Of a stretch of 64,000 nucleotides of DNA, positions 52,412 to 60,640 are shown piece by piece (within the stretch, counting starts at the first letter, position 1; the number at the start of each line of letters is the position of its first letter). Source of the stretch: G963674665 sp964609625 (lineage in GTDB: Bacteria; Desulfobacterota; Desulfovibrionia; Desulfovibrionales; Desulfovibrionaceae); assembly GCA_964609625.1 (NCBI GenBank), contig CAZSRS010000008.1, positions 69,575 to 133,574 of the forward strand, read 5' to 3'. Under the pieces are notes generated by a model. It had not been told where the DNA came from. It made no database searches and worked only from the letters and a program-made list of their open reading frames with translations. Both the position numbers and the translations under genes were made by a program.

Positions 52412-52550
52412 TAGCAAGTCGCCATGAAAGTGCGCGACTTGGTATCGCGCGGCAGGACGCCGCGCCGCGAGCGAAGCCTGCGTAAGGCCAGGCGAAACCG
52501 CGTTTTCGCCTGGCCGCTGCAATCAAAACACAGGACGTATTTTGATTGCA
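52410..52550 (+). repeat. multi-hairpin dispersed repeat, copy B (full length)
   Basis: Four inverted repeats follow one another. First, GATAGCAAGTCGC pairs with the arm ending GCGACTTGGTATC. Second comes GCGCGGC-AGGAC-GCCGCGC. Third, GGCCAGGCGAAA and TTTCGCCTGGCC form a perfect 12-bp stem. Fourth, TGCAATCAAAA and TTTTGATTGCA form a perfect 11-bp stem. The first base pair lies inside the TGA stop of the upstream kinase gene. Confidence 0.85.
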
Positions 52551-52559
52551 TCTCGGGAT

Positions 52560-52597
52560 GATAGCAAGTCGCCATGGAAGTGCGCGACTTGGTACCG
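52560..52597 (+). repeat. partial repeat copy: hairpin 1 only
   Basis: GATAGCAAGTCGCC, a short loop and GTGCGCGACTTGGTACC repeat the first hairpin of copy B almost exactly, starting 10 bases after copy B ends. The remaining hairpins are absent. The E1 alpha gene starts 107 bases further on. Confidence 0.8.
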
Positions 52598-52704
52598 GTG
52601 ATCGCAGGAGGCCTTGCGGTCGATTCTCTGTTCAGGCATCCTGCGGCCTGAATCGCGAAATGACAGTCCCCACGTGTCGCTTGAGGACCACAAAGGGAGG
52701 CGCC

Positions 52705-53670
52705 ATGCAGGTACCGGCCGAGAAGATGCGTGAGATGCTCTGGACCATGCTCTTGTCCCGGACGTTCGAGGACACCCTGGTCGAGCTGTGCAAGATCGAA
52801 AGAAAGATCCCGGGCATGATGATCCTGTGCACCGGGCAGGAGGCCGTGGGCTCGGGAGCCTGCGCTGCCTTGGACCCGAAGGACGTGATCATCACCAATC
52901 ACCGCAGCCACAATCACCTCCTGGCCAAGGGCGCCGACCCCAAGGCCCTGATGGCGGAAATCTTCTGCAAGCGCACGGGCTGCAACAAGGGCAAGAGCGG
53001 CACCCTGCATCTGGCCGTGCCCGAGGTAAACGCCCCCTGCACGAGCACCGTGGTGGGCGCCAGCCTGCCCATCGCCGTGGGGCAGGCCTTTGCCCAGCAC
53101 TACAGGGGCGAGCACCGAGTGACGGTCTGCTTTTTCGGCGACGGCGCGGCGGACGAGGGCTCGTTCCACGAGGCCCTGAACCTGGCCGGTCTCTGGCGGC
53201 TGCCGGTGATCTTTGTCTGCGAGAACAACATGTACGCCGGGGCGCAGCGCTACGAGGAGCACACCAGGGTCAGGCACGTGGCGGACAGGGCAGCCGGCTA
53301 TGCCATACCCGGCGAGATCGTGGACGGCAACGACGCCCTGGCCGTGTTCAGCGCTGTTTCGCGGGCCCGGCAACGTGCCCTGGCCGGCGAGGGCCCGACC
53401 CTCCTGGAGTGCGAGACCTACCGTTGCCGGGGGCACGGCGAGGCAGACCCGCAGCACTATCAGCCCAAGGAGGAGATCGCGGCCTGGCGTGAGAAATGCC
53501 CCATTCCGAGACTACGGGACGAACTCCTGGCCCAGGGTCTGATTTCCCAGGACGAAATGGGGGAGATGCGGGCCAGGGCCGAGGCCGTGGTGCGGGACGC
53601 CGTGCACTTTGCCGAGGAAAGCCCCTATCCGCTCCCCGAAGAGGCCCTCGAGGACGTCTGGGTGGAGTAG
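52705..53670 (+). CDS. TPP-dependent 2-oxoacid/acetoin dehydrogenase E1, alpha subunit
   Basis: The 321-residue protein has the E1-alpha pattern. FEDTLVELCKIERKIPG opens it, HRSHNHLLAKGADPKALMAE follows, and the thiamine diphosphate motif is GDG...N (FFGDGAADEGSFHEALNLAG to VCENN, about 145-175). ETYRCRGHGEADPQHY is near the end. Relatives include AcoA and pyruvate dehydrogenase E1 alpha. With the adjacent beta gene it should decarboxylate a 2-oxoacid or cleave acetoin. No E2 lipoyl transacylase or E3 gene is nearby, so the acceptor is unclear. GGGAGG lies 5 bases before the ATG. Confidence 0.88.
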   Translation: MQVPAEKMREMLWTMLLSRTFEDTLVELCKIERKIPGMMILCTGQEAVGSGACAALDPKDVIITNHRSHNHLLAKGADPKALMAEIFCKRTGCNKGKSGTLHLAVPEVNAPCTSTVVGASLPIAVGQAFAQHYRGEHRVTVCFFGDGAADEGSFHEALNLAGLWRLPVIFVCENNMYAGAQRYEEHTRVRHVADRAAGYAIPGEIVDGNDALAVFSAVSRARQRALAGEGPTLLECETYRCRGHGEADPQHYQPKEEIAAWREKCPIPRLRDELLAQGLISQDEMGEMRARAEAVVRDAVHFAEESPYPLPEEALEDVWVE

Positions 53671-53707
53671 CGGAGCCAGCCGACATTTTTTGAAAAGGAA
53701 GGACGCC

Positions 53708-54685
53708 ATGCAGCAGCTGGGAATGGGACAGGCCGTGAATCAGGCCCTGCGCGAGGAAATGCGGCGCGACCCCAACGTGTTCCTCGCCGGAGAGGGCGTG
53801 GGAGTGAGCATCCACGTCAACCCCATGCTCCCCACCACCGGGCTTCTGGAGGAATTCGGCTCCAAGCGGGTGCGCGACACGCCCGTGTCCGAGGCCGCCA
53901 TCGCCGGTCTGGCGGTTGGCGCGGCCGAGGCCGGCCTGCGCCCCGTGGTGGAGATCATGTTCAACCCCTTCTTCACCCTGGCCTCGGACATGATCGTCAA
54001 CCACGCGGCCAAGCTCCGCTATCTTTCCGGAGGCAAGTCCAGCTTCCCCTTGGTGGTGCGCATGAAGACAGGCGCCGGCTTTGGCGCCGGCTGCCAGCAT
54101 GCGCACAACCTCGAGGCCTGGGTGGCACACTGCCCCGGCCTGAAGGTGGTCATGCCCTCCACGCCGGCGGACGCCAAGGGCCTGCTCAAGTCCGCCATCC
54201 GCGACGACAACCCGGTGGTGTTCATCGAGGACATGCTGCTCTATTTCGCGCCCGGCCCGGTGCCCGAGGAGGAGTATCTGACACCGATCGGCAAGGCCGA
54301 GGTCAAGCGCCTCGGCAGGGATGTCAGCGTGGTGACCTGGGGCAAGATGCTCGGCGTGGCCTTCAAGGCCGCGGAGCAACTGGCCCGGGAGGGCGTGGAA
54401 CTGGAGGTGGTGGATCTGCGCTCCCTGGTGCCCCTGGACAGCGAGACCATCCTGGAGTCGGTGCGCAGGACCGGCAGGCTGGTGGTGCTGCACGAGGCCA
54501 CGCGGACCGGCGGTTTTGCCGGTGAGGTGGCGGCCGTGGTCATGGAACAGGCCTTTGACAGCCTCAAGGCGCCCCTGCGGCGGGTTACCGGGCCGGACAT
54601 CCCCGTGCCGGCCAGCCCCCCGTTGGAGCGGTACTATATCCCAAACGAGGGGCGGCTGACCGCCGCGGTCAAGGAGATACTCTGA
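53708..54685 (+). CDS. TPP-dependent 2-oxoacid/acetoin dehydrogenase E1, beta subunit
   Basis: The 325-residue protein matches E1-beta/AcoB subunits. MGQAVNQALREEMRRDPNVF opens it, RVRDTPVSEAAIAGLAVGAA follows, then FNPFFTLASDMIVNHAAKLRY and the transketolase C-terminal domain (VEVVDLRSLVPLDSETILES-like). It pairs with the alpha subunit to form the heterotetrameric E1 active site. AAGGA lies 8 bases before the ATG and only 37 bases separate it from the alpha gene. Its stop codon overlaps the start of repeat copy C. Confidence 0.9.
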   Translation: MQQLGMGQAVNQALREEMRRDPNVFLAGEGVGVSIHVNPMLPTTGLLEEFGSKRVRDTPVSEAAIAGLAVGAAEAGLRPVVEIMFNPFFTLASDMIVNHAAKLRYLSGGKSSFPLVVRMKTGAGFGAGCQHAHNLEAWVAHCPGLKVVMPSTPADAKGLLKSAIRDDNPVVFIEDMLLYFAPGPVPEEEYLTPIGKAEVKRLGRDVSVVTWGKMLGVAFKAAEQLAREGVELEVVDLRSLVPLDSETILESVRRTGRLVVLHEATRTGGFAGEVAAVVMEQAFDSLKAPLRRVTGPDIPVPASPPLERYYIPNEGRLTAAVKEIL

Positions 54686-55983
54686 TACCACGGTGCGATC
54701 GAAGAGCGCACGTGGTATCGCGCGACAGGACGCCGCGCCTCTCGCTCGGCAAACAACGCCCCCATGACCAAGGAGCAGTGAAGATGCCGCGAATCACCAT
54801 CCGGGACGAGACAGCGGCGGATGTTGAGCGCATCGCCGCGATTACCGAAGCCGCCTTTGCCGACCACCCTCACAGCAGCCACACGGAGCAGTTCATCATC
54901 GCGGAACTGCGGGCTGCGGAAGCCCTGACTCTTTCCCTTGTCACCGAGAGCGGAGGTGAGGTGGTGGGGCACATCGCCTTCTCGCCGGTGACCTTTTCCG
55001 ACCACAGCGTGGGCTGGTACGGCATGGGGCCGGTGTCCGTGGAACCCATGCTTCAGCGGCAGGGCATCGGCACGGCCCTGGTGCGCGAGGGACTGGAGCG
55101 CCTGCGTGCGTTGGGCGCGCACGGATGCGTGCTGGTGGGGGACCCGCACTTCTATGAGCGCTTCGGCTTCAGGAGCCTGCCCCAGGTGACGCACGAAGGG
55201 GTGCCGCAGGAGTTCTGCCTCACCCTGCCCTTTGCCACGCGGATACCCCAAGGGGCGGTGCGCTTCCATCCGGGATTCGCGGCGCAGTGCTGAGACCACC
55301 GTCGCAAGCGCGGGTGGGACAAGGATGGGCCGCTTTCCCCAGCTTTCCAGTGCACCGCTTGAAATGGATTTACCCTGCTCGTCGAAGTGCCTTTTCAGAT
55401 GCCGTTCGGTGAGTGGGAGCCCAGCAAGCATGGCCAGCACCAGGACGGCGCAGGAAAAGAGCAGCGAGACCAGGGGTTTCATGGTCATGATGCTGACAGC
55501 CTGGCAGGCAATGGTGACCACGGCGGCGGCGAGCATCAGATTCGCGCTGTAACGTTGCGCTTCGTCCCAGACTTCCTGACCGCGCATGGACGTGGCCGTC
55601 CGGTACCCGGTCGTCTCGTTGATCTCCGGCGGCGGGGTGCCGTGGATGTACAGGGCGAAACCGAACAGCAACGGGCCGAGGAGCAGATGCAGGAGCAGAA
55701 GAGCGCGCGGGCTTTTTGGGGGCGTAGCCGCATCACCACCCCAGCGCCAGCGTGGCGGCTCCCCTTTCAGCCAACATATGCCGACAAGCAGGGCCGTGAG
55801 CACGATGGTGTAGAGCAGATAGTGGGGGAGGGCCCGATCCGGCGGGAACACAAACACGCCGCCCACGAGCAGTGCCAAGAAGGCCAACAGGACGACCCAG
55901 CCCTGCCAGCAGGACGGCAGCCCCCAACCCCAGCCGTATTTCTTCGCGTAGAACCACACCTTGGGCTCGTCTGGTGCGTGCAT
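54634..55983 (-). CDS. SdpI-like membrane protein with an open C-terminal extension
   Basis: The N-terminal 215 residues contain about six membrane helices. A SdpI-type block, TGYRTATSMRGQEVWDEAQR with LLGPLLFGFALYIHG before it, places it with the SdpI/YhfL group of small membrane immunity or signalling proteins. The frame has no stop where the family normally ends. It stays open for another 230 or so low-complexity residues, antisense through the whole acetyltransferase gene, to 54634. The real C-terminus may be created by a frameshift near residue 220, or the tail may be untranslated sense. GGAGG lies 8 bases before ATG 55983. Confidence 0.55.
   Translation of the reverse strand: MHAPDEPKVWFYAKKYGWGWGLPSCWQGWVVLLAFLALLVGGVFVFPPDRALPHYLLYTIVLTALLVGICWLKGEPPRWRWGGDAATPPKSPRALLLLHLLLGPLLFGFALYIHGTPPPEINETTGYRTATSMRGQEVWDEAQRYSANLMLAAAVVTIACQAVSIMTMKPLVSLLFSCAVLVLAMLAGLPLTERHLKRHFDEQGKSISSGALESWGKRPILVPPALATVVSALRRESRMEAHRPLGYPRGKGQGEAELLRHPFVRHLGQAPEAEALIEVRVPHQHASVRAQRTQALQSLAHQGRADALPLKHGFHGHRPHAVPAHAVVGKGHRREGDVPHHLTSALGDKGKSQGFRSPQFRDDELLRVAAVRVVGKGGFGNRGDALNIRRCLVPDGDSRHLHCSLVMGALFAEREARRPVARYHVRSSIAPWYQSISLTAAVSRPSFGI
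54684..54745 (+). repeat. multi-hairpin dispersed repeat, copy C (5' half)
   Basis: GATACCACGGTGCG and CGCACGTGGTATC form the first hairpin, followed by GCGCGACAGGACGCCGCGC as the second. Hairpins 3 and 4 are not recognisable. As in copies A and B, the GA of the element is the last two bases of the upstream TGA stop. Confidence 0.75.
54784..55293 (+). CDS. GNAT-family N-acetyltransferase (YhbS-type)
   Basis: The 169-residue protein has the GNAT fold of the YhbS group. ITIRDETAADVERIAAITEA opens it, and VVGHIAFSPVTF and GMGPVSVEPMLQRQGIGTAL follow, the last with the Q/RxxGxG/A acetyl-CoA loop. GDPHFYERFGFRSLPQ is the typical C-terminal signature. The acceptor is unknown. AAGGAG lies 9 bases before the ATG. 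The opposite strand is fully open under this gene (see the SdpI-like entry). The conserved motifs make this strand the genuine coding one. Confidence 0.87.
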   Translation: MPRITIRDETAADVERIAAITEAAFADHPHSSHTEQFIIAELRAAEALTLSLVTESGGEVVGHIAFSPVTFSDHSVGWYGMGPVSVEPMLQRQGIGTALVREGLERLRALGAHGCVLVGDPHFYERFGFRSLPQVTHEGVPQEFCLTLPFATRIPQGAVRFHPGFAAQC

Positions 55984-56025
55984 CCGCATCTCCTCCGTGT
56001 TGACGTTGCGGTACAAAAAGCGCGG

Positions 56026-56340
56026 TCATGTTCTCCAGGCAATGCCAGCCAGTACCACGGCCTGGATAAGCAGCAGGAGCAGGGAAAGGGAGAAGGCGAT
56101 CTTGGCGGCGATGCGCTGCCGGCTGCGCTCGAACTGGAAGTGGCTGCGCCATGTGGCGGCCACGAAGAGCAGGTACAGGACATTCAAGACGCCTCCGAGC
56201 ATGAACGCGGCCATGGCGATCAGCGCATACCCGAAGCCGTCCATGCACCCTCTGGAGAACAGGGCCTGATACACCGCCGCCACGAGAAAAGGAACGCCGA
56301 CAACGGCAAGAGGAACGAATCCGATGTAGGGCCGCAGCAT
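56026..56340 (-). CDS. small membrane protein of unknown function
   Basis: This 104-residue protein has about three hydrophobic helices: IGFVPLAVVGVPFLVAAVYQ, then a middle helix around ALIAMAAFMLGGVLNVLYLL, and a last one around SLSLLLLLIQAVVLAGIAW. No family was recognised. It lies just upstream of the SdpI-like gene on the same strand, 42 bases from that gene's start, so the two probably form an operon. The initiation site has only a weak ribosome-binding site. Confidence 0.6.
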   Translation of the reverse strand: MLRPYIGFVPLAVVGVPFLVAAVYQALFSRGCMDGFGYALIAMAAFMLGGVLNVLYLLFVAATWRSHFQFERSRQRIAAKIAFSLSLLLLLIQAVVLAGIAWRT

Positions 56341-56558
56341 CTCAAACCCTGTGGTTCACGTTCACGCTCCCGGACGTGTCCGGTGTTGCGGGTGTCGTTT
56401 ACACAGCCTGGGCCACCAGCCGGAGAAAGATGCGGAGGTACATAGGGCCGCACCGTATGACGGAGGCGCTCCTGGAAGCAGGGCGCTGAAGGTTGGCTGT
56501 CAGACCAAGATATACTATCTGTACGCTGAAATTGGCAAGGCGTTGCCGGGAAATTGTC

Positions 56559-57161
56559 TCAATTCCCCGCATTGTTCATGAAGGCCGGGCTTGAAGACAG
56601 CGTCTGGTCGCGCAAGCGCGCGGGGATGTTCCAGGCCTCGATCAGCCGCGCCACGCTGGGGGGCACCATGGAGCGCCAGGCATCACCTCGGGCGATGGCC
56701 GCGCGCACGTTCTTGCCGCTCAGTCCCTTTTCCTCGGAGGGGCGCTCCCAGAGCACTTCCACCTCCAGCCCCAGTTCCAGGAACCGCTCCTGCTTGGCGC
56801 GGCCCCAAGCGTCGTAGATGGTCAGGAAGAACACCGCGTCCATGGGGACGTAATACCGGTAGAGTTCCGGAAAGTTGATGGGCAGCGGCACCACGCTGAA
56901 TTCCTCCCAGGCGAGGCCGGCCTCGCGCAGGGCCTCACGCAATAGGGCCTGTCGCTCGTAGTAGGTCAGGGGGTTGGCGTCGGCGGCATCCCGGCCGGTG
57001 TCGGCCGCTTCGTGCCGGGTCAGGAAGGGGTCGGGATTGGTGACGCCCACCACCAAGTGCCGGCAGCGGGCCTTGCCGGCCAGCAGGTAGCGCAGGTGGT
57101 CGTTGTGCAGTACCTGGAAACGGCCGTGGATAACCCCAAGGGGGTGGATGTGCATTGGCAT
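56559..57161 (-). CDS. nucleotidyltransferase, NMN adenylyltransferase (NadM)-like
   Basis: The 200-residue protein shows the cytidylyltransferase-like fold. GVIHGRFQVLHNDHLRYLL carries the nucleotide-binding HxxH (HNDH) motif, and VVGVTNPDPF, ERQALLREAL and GLSGKNVRAAIARGD, equivalent to ISxTxxR, follow. The arrangement is closest to archaeal-type NMN adenylyltransferases, which make NAD from NMN and ATP, although other nucleotidyl acceptors are possible. It starts 10 bases after the stop of the phosphoglycerate mutase-like gene and is evidently cotranscribed with it. Confidence 0.75.
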   Translation of the reverse strand: MPMHIHPLGVIHGRFQVLHNDHLRYLLAGKARCRHLVVGVTNPDPFLTRHEAADTGRDAADANPLTYYERQALLREALREAGLAWEEFSVVPLPINFPELYRYYVPMDAVFFLTIYDAWGRAKQERFLELGLEVEVLWERPSEEKGLSGKNVRAAIARGDAWRSMVPPSVARLIEAWNIPARLRDQTLSSSPAFMNNAGN

Positions 57162-57171
57162 TGCCTGGGCC

Positions 57172-58503
57172 TCAGGTCAGGGAAAAGGGTCTGTAGGTTC
57201 CGGGCCAAGCCGGGGCATCGTCGAACGTCTCCGGGCAGTCGCGCAGGCCCGCGAGCCGCGCCCTGTCCAGGTGGTTGAGCAGCATGAGCATGAGTTCCGC
57301 CCCCCGCAGGAGCCCAAGGCCGCCGGCCGCGGCGGCGATTTCGTCGAAGGTCGCTACCGTGTCCCGTCGCACGCCCTGGCCGTGCAAGAGCAGAGGTACG
57401 GGCTCGCCGGAGTGGATCAGTGTGCCACAGCTTGGAGTGGAGTGGTCGGCCGTGATCGCCAGGAGCAGAGCGGGGTCCTGGGCCAGGGCGGGCAGCAGTT
57501 CGGACGCGCCCCTGTCCAGGGCGCTGATCACGTCACGTTTACGGCGGCAATTCTTGGTGTGGGCGGCCTTGTCCGGGGCCTTGGTGTGCAGGTGGATGAA
57601 GTCGTAGCGCGGCAGTGCGTCCCGGGCGAGTTCGAGCTTGTGGGCCAGTTCGCGGGTTGGGTCGGGATCGTCCTCGGCCTCGATGAATTCCATGCCCAGG
57701 TGCAGGGCCAAGCCGCGAAACAGGGTACCCGAGGCCAGACAGGCGGCCCGGAGGCCATAGCGCTCCGCAAATCCCCGCACGGGGCGCAGGCGTCCGGCAC
57801 GCTGGGTGGCCAGGCCATTGAGAGGAGAAAGGCCGCGTTCGCGACGACGCAGGTTCACCGGATGCCTTGCCAGCAGTCCATTGCAGCGGATCAGGTATTC
57901 CTTGAGCACGGCGGCCGTGCGGGAGGCGTCAGGATCGCTCCCTGCCTCGGCCAGGGGGCGGGGTTCGATGAGCATGGCGCCGTCGCGTATGGGGTTGGTG
58001 TCCGTGACCAGGGGGCTGGGGCTCTGGCCGGCGGTGCGCAGCAGAAGAAGACCGTGCAGCCCCTGGATGCGCACGTAGTGGAGATGCAGGCCGAGGATTT
58101 CCAGCTCGGGCAGTGCGGCGGTGAGCGCGGCCAGTTCCTGATCCGAGACGTCCTCTGGGGTGTCTTCCATGAGCCGCAGTGCATTGTTCTGCTCCTCGAC
58201 GTGGACAAAGCGGGCCATGACCGCCACGTCCATTGGTCCGAGGGGGATGCCGGCGCCCAAGGCCTCCAGGGCGCCCCGGCCAGGGAAGTCCTGCTCCGGG
58301 TAGCCGAAAAGCAGGAAATGGGCCAGCTCGCTGGGCATGGCTCGGCCCACCAGGGCAGGGTGATACAGCCCGTTGCAGCCCGCGGCCGCAAGCGCGTCGA
58401 AGGTGGGGGTGGCCGCGGCCTGGAGCGGAGTCTGGCCGTCCAGGGCGTCATGCCCCCGGTCTCCCAGACCATCGAGAATCATGAGCAGGCATGTGTTGGG
58501 CAT
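57172..58503 (-). CDS. cofactor-independent phosphoglycerate mutase, archaeal type (alkaline phosphatase superfamily)
   Basis: The 443-residue protein begins with the metal-binding LMILDGLGDRGHDALDGQTP, which fits the ApgM/phosphonopyruvate decarboxylase-related group. It continues with TPTFDALAAAGCNGLYHP and VFVHVEEQ-like segments. The C-terminal metal ligands lie in YDFIHLHTKAPDKAAHTKNC and AITADHSTPSCGTLIHSGE. It should interconvert 2- and 3-phosphoglycerate, although some relatives act on phosphonates. GAGGTG lies 6 bases before the ATG. It forms an operon with the downstream NadM-like gene. Confidence 0.85.
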   Translation of the reverse strand: MPNTCLLMILDGLGDRGHDALDGQTPLQAAATPTFDALAAAGCNGLYHPALVGRAMPSELAHFLLFGYPEQDFPGRGALEALGAGIPLGPMDVAVMARFVHVEEQNNALRLMEDTPEDVSDQELAALTAALPELEILGLHLHYVRIQGLHGLLLLRTAGQSPSPLVTDTNPIRDGAMLIEPRPLAEAGSDPDASRTAAVLKEYLIRCNGLLARHPVNLRRRERGLSPLNGLATQRAGRLRPVRGFAERYGLRAACLASGTLFRGLALHLGMEFIEAEDDPDPTRELAHKLELARDALPRYDFIHLHTKAPDKAAHTKNCRRKRDVISALDRGASELLPALAQDPALLLAITADHSTPSCGTLIHSGEPVPLLLHGQGVRRDTVATFDEIAAAAGGLGLLRGAELMLMLLNHLDRARLAGLRDCPETFDDAPAWPGTYRPFSLT

Positions 58504-58624
58504 GGTTTCACCTCACTTTAGCGCAGCATATCGCAAACTGGGCAGACAATGTAGCGGTGTGGGTCTATGGAAAGAGGCGCATGCGATAGGATAAATCTAT
58601 TTGTCAATTACGTGGCGAAAAGCT

Positions 58625-59296
58625 ATGGAATGGATCATGCTTTTCGATCTCCACGTGCATTCCTCCGTTTCCTTGTGCAGCCGGCTGGACATCCCCGACG
58701 TGCTTGCCCATGCGCGCGGCCTCGGACTGGACGGGGTGTGCATCACGGACCACGACAGCATGGACGCCCGTTTCGCGGTGTGCGAGGGCGTGCAGCCCGA
58801 TGGCTTGGTGGTGCTCCTGGGCATGGAGTACGCCACCACACAGGGGGACTTCCTGCTCTTCGGACCCTTCGAGGACCTGGAGCCGGGTTTGAGCGCCGAA
58901 ACCATGCTCCGATTGGTGCGTGAGGCCGGCGGCGCCGCGGTGGCAGCCCACCCCTGTCGCAGGAAGCGGCCCGCGGACGCCTTTCTGGCCGGCACGGGCC
59001 TGGTGACCTGTGTGGAGACGGTCAACGGCCGCAACACCGCCAACGAAAACCGCCGTGCCCTGGAATGGGGGGCCTTCCGCCGGCTGCCCACCACAGCGGG
59101 GAGCGATGCCCACACCCTTGGCGAACTAGGCCGGGCGCCCACCCGGTTCTTCACACCCATCCACACGCGCGCGGAGTGCATCGCCGCGCTCAGGCAGGGG
59201 CTCTGCGCCCCGGCACGCCCCTATCTCTGCCGCGGCCGGAGTCTGGAAGCCCGTAACAGTGCGGACAGCACCGCGACTCCCGCAACCCACGTCTGA
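58625..59296 (+). CDS. PHP-domain phosphoesterase
   Basis: The 223-residue protein has PHP motif I DLHVHSSVSLCSRLDIPDV and motif II GVCITDHDSMDA. Later metal ligands are LLGMEYATTQGDFLLFG, AAVAAHPCRRKRPAD and TAGSDAHTLGELG. It resembles the stand-alone YciV/RNase AM-type proteins that hydrolyse 3',5'-bisphosphonucleotides or short RNA 5' ends, but is shorter. The substrate is uncertain. The ATG at 58625 is used; a second in-frame ATG at 58637 directly before the motif and a TTG at 58601 are alternatives. Confidence 0.82.
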   Translation: MEWIMLFDLHVHSSVSLCSRLDIPDVLAHARGLGLDGVCITDHDSMDARFAVCEGVQPDGLVVLLGMEYATTQGDFLLFGPFEDLEPGLSAETMLRLVREAGGAAVAAHPCRRKRPADAFLAGTGLVTCVETVNGRNTANENRRALEWGAFRRLPTTAGSDAHTLGELGRAPTRFFTPIHTRAECIAALRQGLCAPARPYLCRGRSLEARNSADSTATPATHV

Positions 59297-59364
59297 GTCG
59301 CTCCTCGGCCTGCCCAGGCCTGTTCCGGTCCAGTCGTCATAGATAAATTCGATACATCTCGGCA

Positions 59365-59379
59365 AGTTCCATTGGAACT
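59365..59379 (+). promoter_or_regulatory. perfect palindrome upstream of yedE
   Basis: AGTTCCA-T-TGGAACT is a perfect 7-bp dyad with one central base, placed about 130 bases before the yedE start in an otherwise AT-rich leader. It is a candidate operator for the yedE operon; no binding protein can be named. Confidence 0.4.
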
Positions 59380-59511
59380 ATTCATTTGTCCTCGAGGCGA
59401 CATTTCCGTAGCAGATTTGGAGAGGTTTATTGCCAGTTTCAAGAGTTTCAGTTGGTTGGGCAGCGGGGAAACCATTTTTGGAGGATATGTAACAAGGGAG
59501 AAAAGGAGGCC

Positions 59512-60597
59512 ATGAAAAACTTTTTCGCGACACGTTGGGGTATCGTCTCGGTCGGCCTATTCATCGGAATTTTTGCCCCCCTGTTGCAGTATTGGGGGAA
59601 TCCCGGAAACATGGGTATCTGCGTGGCCTGCTTCGAACGCGACATATCCGGTGCCCTGGGCCTGCACCGAGCCGCCGTGGTGCAGTACCTGCGACCCGAG
59701 ATCATCGCCTTTGTGCTGGGGGCCCTGGGGGCGGCCCTGTTGCACCGTGACTTCCGCCCCCGTCTGGGATCGGCGCCCATTGTGCGGTTCCTTCTCGGTA
59801 TCTTTGCCATGATCGGTGCCCTGATCTTCCTGGGCTGTCCCTGGCGTGCCATCCTGCGGCTGGCCGCCGGCGATATCAACGCGTTGTTCGGCGTACTGGG
59901 TCTGGTCGCGGGCATCTGGATCGGGACCATGTTCTTCCGGTCCGGCTTCAACCTGGGGCGCACGCAGAAGACCTTTGCCGCGGCCGGCCTGCTCATGCCG
60001 TTGGTGATGCTCGGTTTCCTGGCGCTGCTGTTCATCTTCCCGCAAGTTCCGGAAGAGCCGCAGTCCGGGGTACTGTTCTACAGTATCAAGGGGCCAGGTG
60101 CCATGCATGCACCCATCGCGATTTCGCTGCTGGTGGGGTTGGCCGTGGGCTATCTGGCGCAACGTTCGCGCTTCTGTACCATGGGTGCGTTCCGCGATCT
60201 GATCCTGTTCAAGTCCGGTCATCTGCTCTCGGGCGTGTTCGCCCTGTTCGCGGCGGCGCTGGTCATGAGTTTGATCCTGGGGCAGACCAAGGTGGGTATC
60301 GAGGAGCAGCCCGTGGCCCACACCCTGTACTTCTGGAACTTCGCGGGCATGGTCCTGGCCGGTTTGGCCTTTGCCCTGGCCGGCGGGTGCCCCGGTCGGC
60401 AGCTGTTCATGGCCGGGGAGGGCGACGGTGACGCCGCCATCTTTGTCTTCGGCATGATCGTGGGCGCGGCCTTCGCGCACAACTTCGGCCTGGCCAGTTC
60501 ACCCACGGGCCTCGGGCCCCACGGTATCACGGCCTGGGTCGTGGGCATGCTGGTGTGTCTGTACATCGGCTTCTTCATGCGCAACAAAGCGGCCTGA
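59512..60597 (+). CDS. yedE: YeeE/YedE family membrane transporter
   Basis: The 361-residue protein has about ten membrane segments and the conserved cysteine blocks of the YeeE/YedE family. They are MGICVACFERDISGALGLHR near the N-terminus, LGCPWRAILRLAAGD, RSRFCTMGAFRDLI and GGCPGRQLFMAGEGD. Relatives import thiosulfate or other sulfur compounds, and a subgroup accompanies selenium-metabolism genes. The genes that follow favour the sulfur/selenium-carrier group. AAAGGAGG lies 4 bases before the ATG at 59512, excluding an upstream in-frame extension. Confidence 0.9.
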   Translation: MKNFFATRWGIVSVGLFIGIFAPLLQYWGNPGNMGICVACFERDISGALGLHRAAVVQYLRPEIIAFVLGALGAALLHRDFRPRLGSAPIVRFLLGIFAMIGALIFLGCPWRAILRLAAGDINALFGVLGLVAGIWIGTMFFRSGFNLGRTQKTFAAAGLLMPLVMLGFLALLFIFPQVPEEPQSGVLFYSIKGPGAMHAPIAISLLVGLAVGYLAQRSRFCTMGAFRDLILFKSGHLLSGVFALFAAALVMSLILGQTKVGIEEQPVAHTLYFWNFAGMVLAGLAFALAGGCPGRQLFMAGEGDGDAAIFVFGMIVGAAFAHNFGLASSPTGLGPHGITAWVVGMLVCLYIGFFMRNKAA

Positions 60598-60640
60598 ACA
60601 ACCTTGCCAAGGGCGAACAGGTACAAAGGAGAGGATTCAG

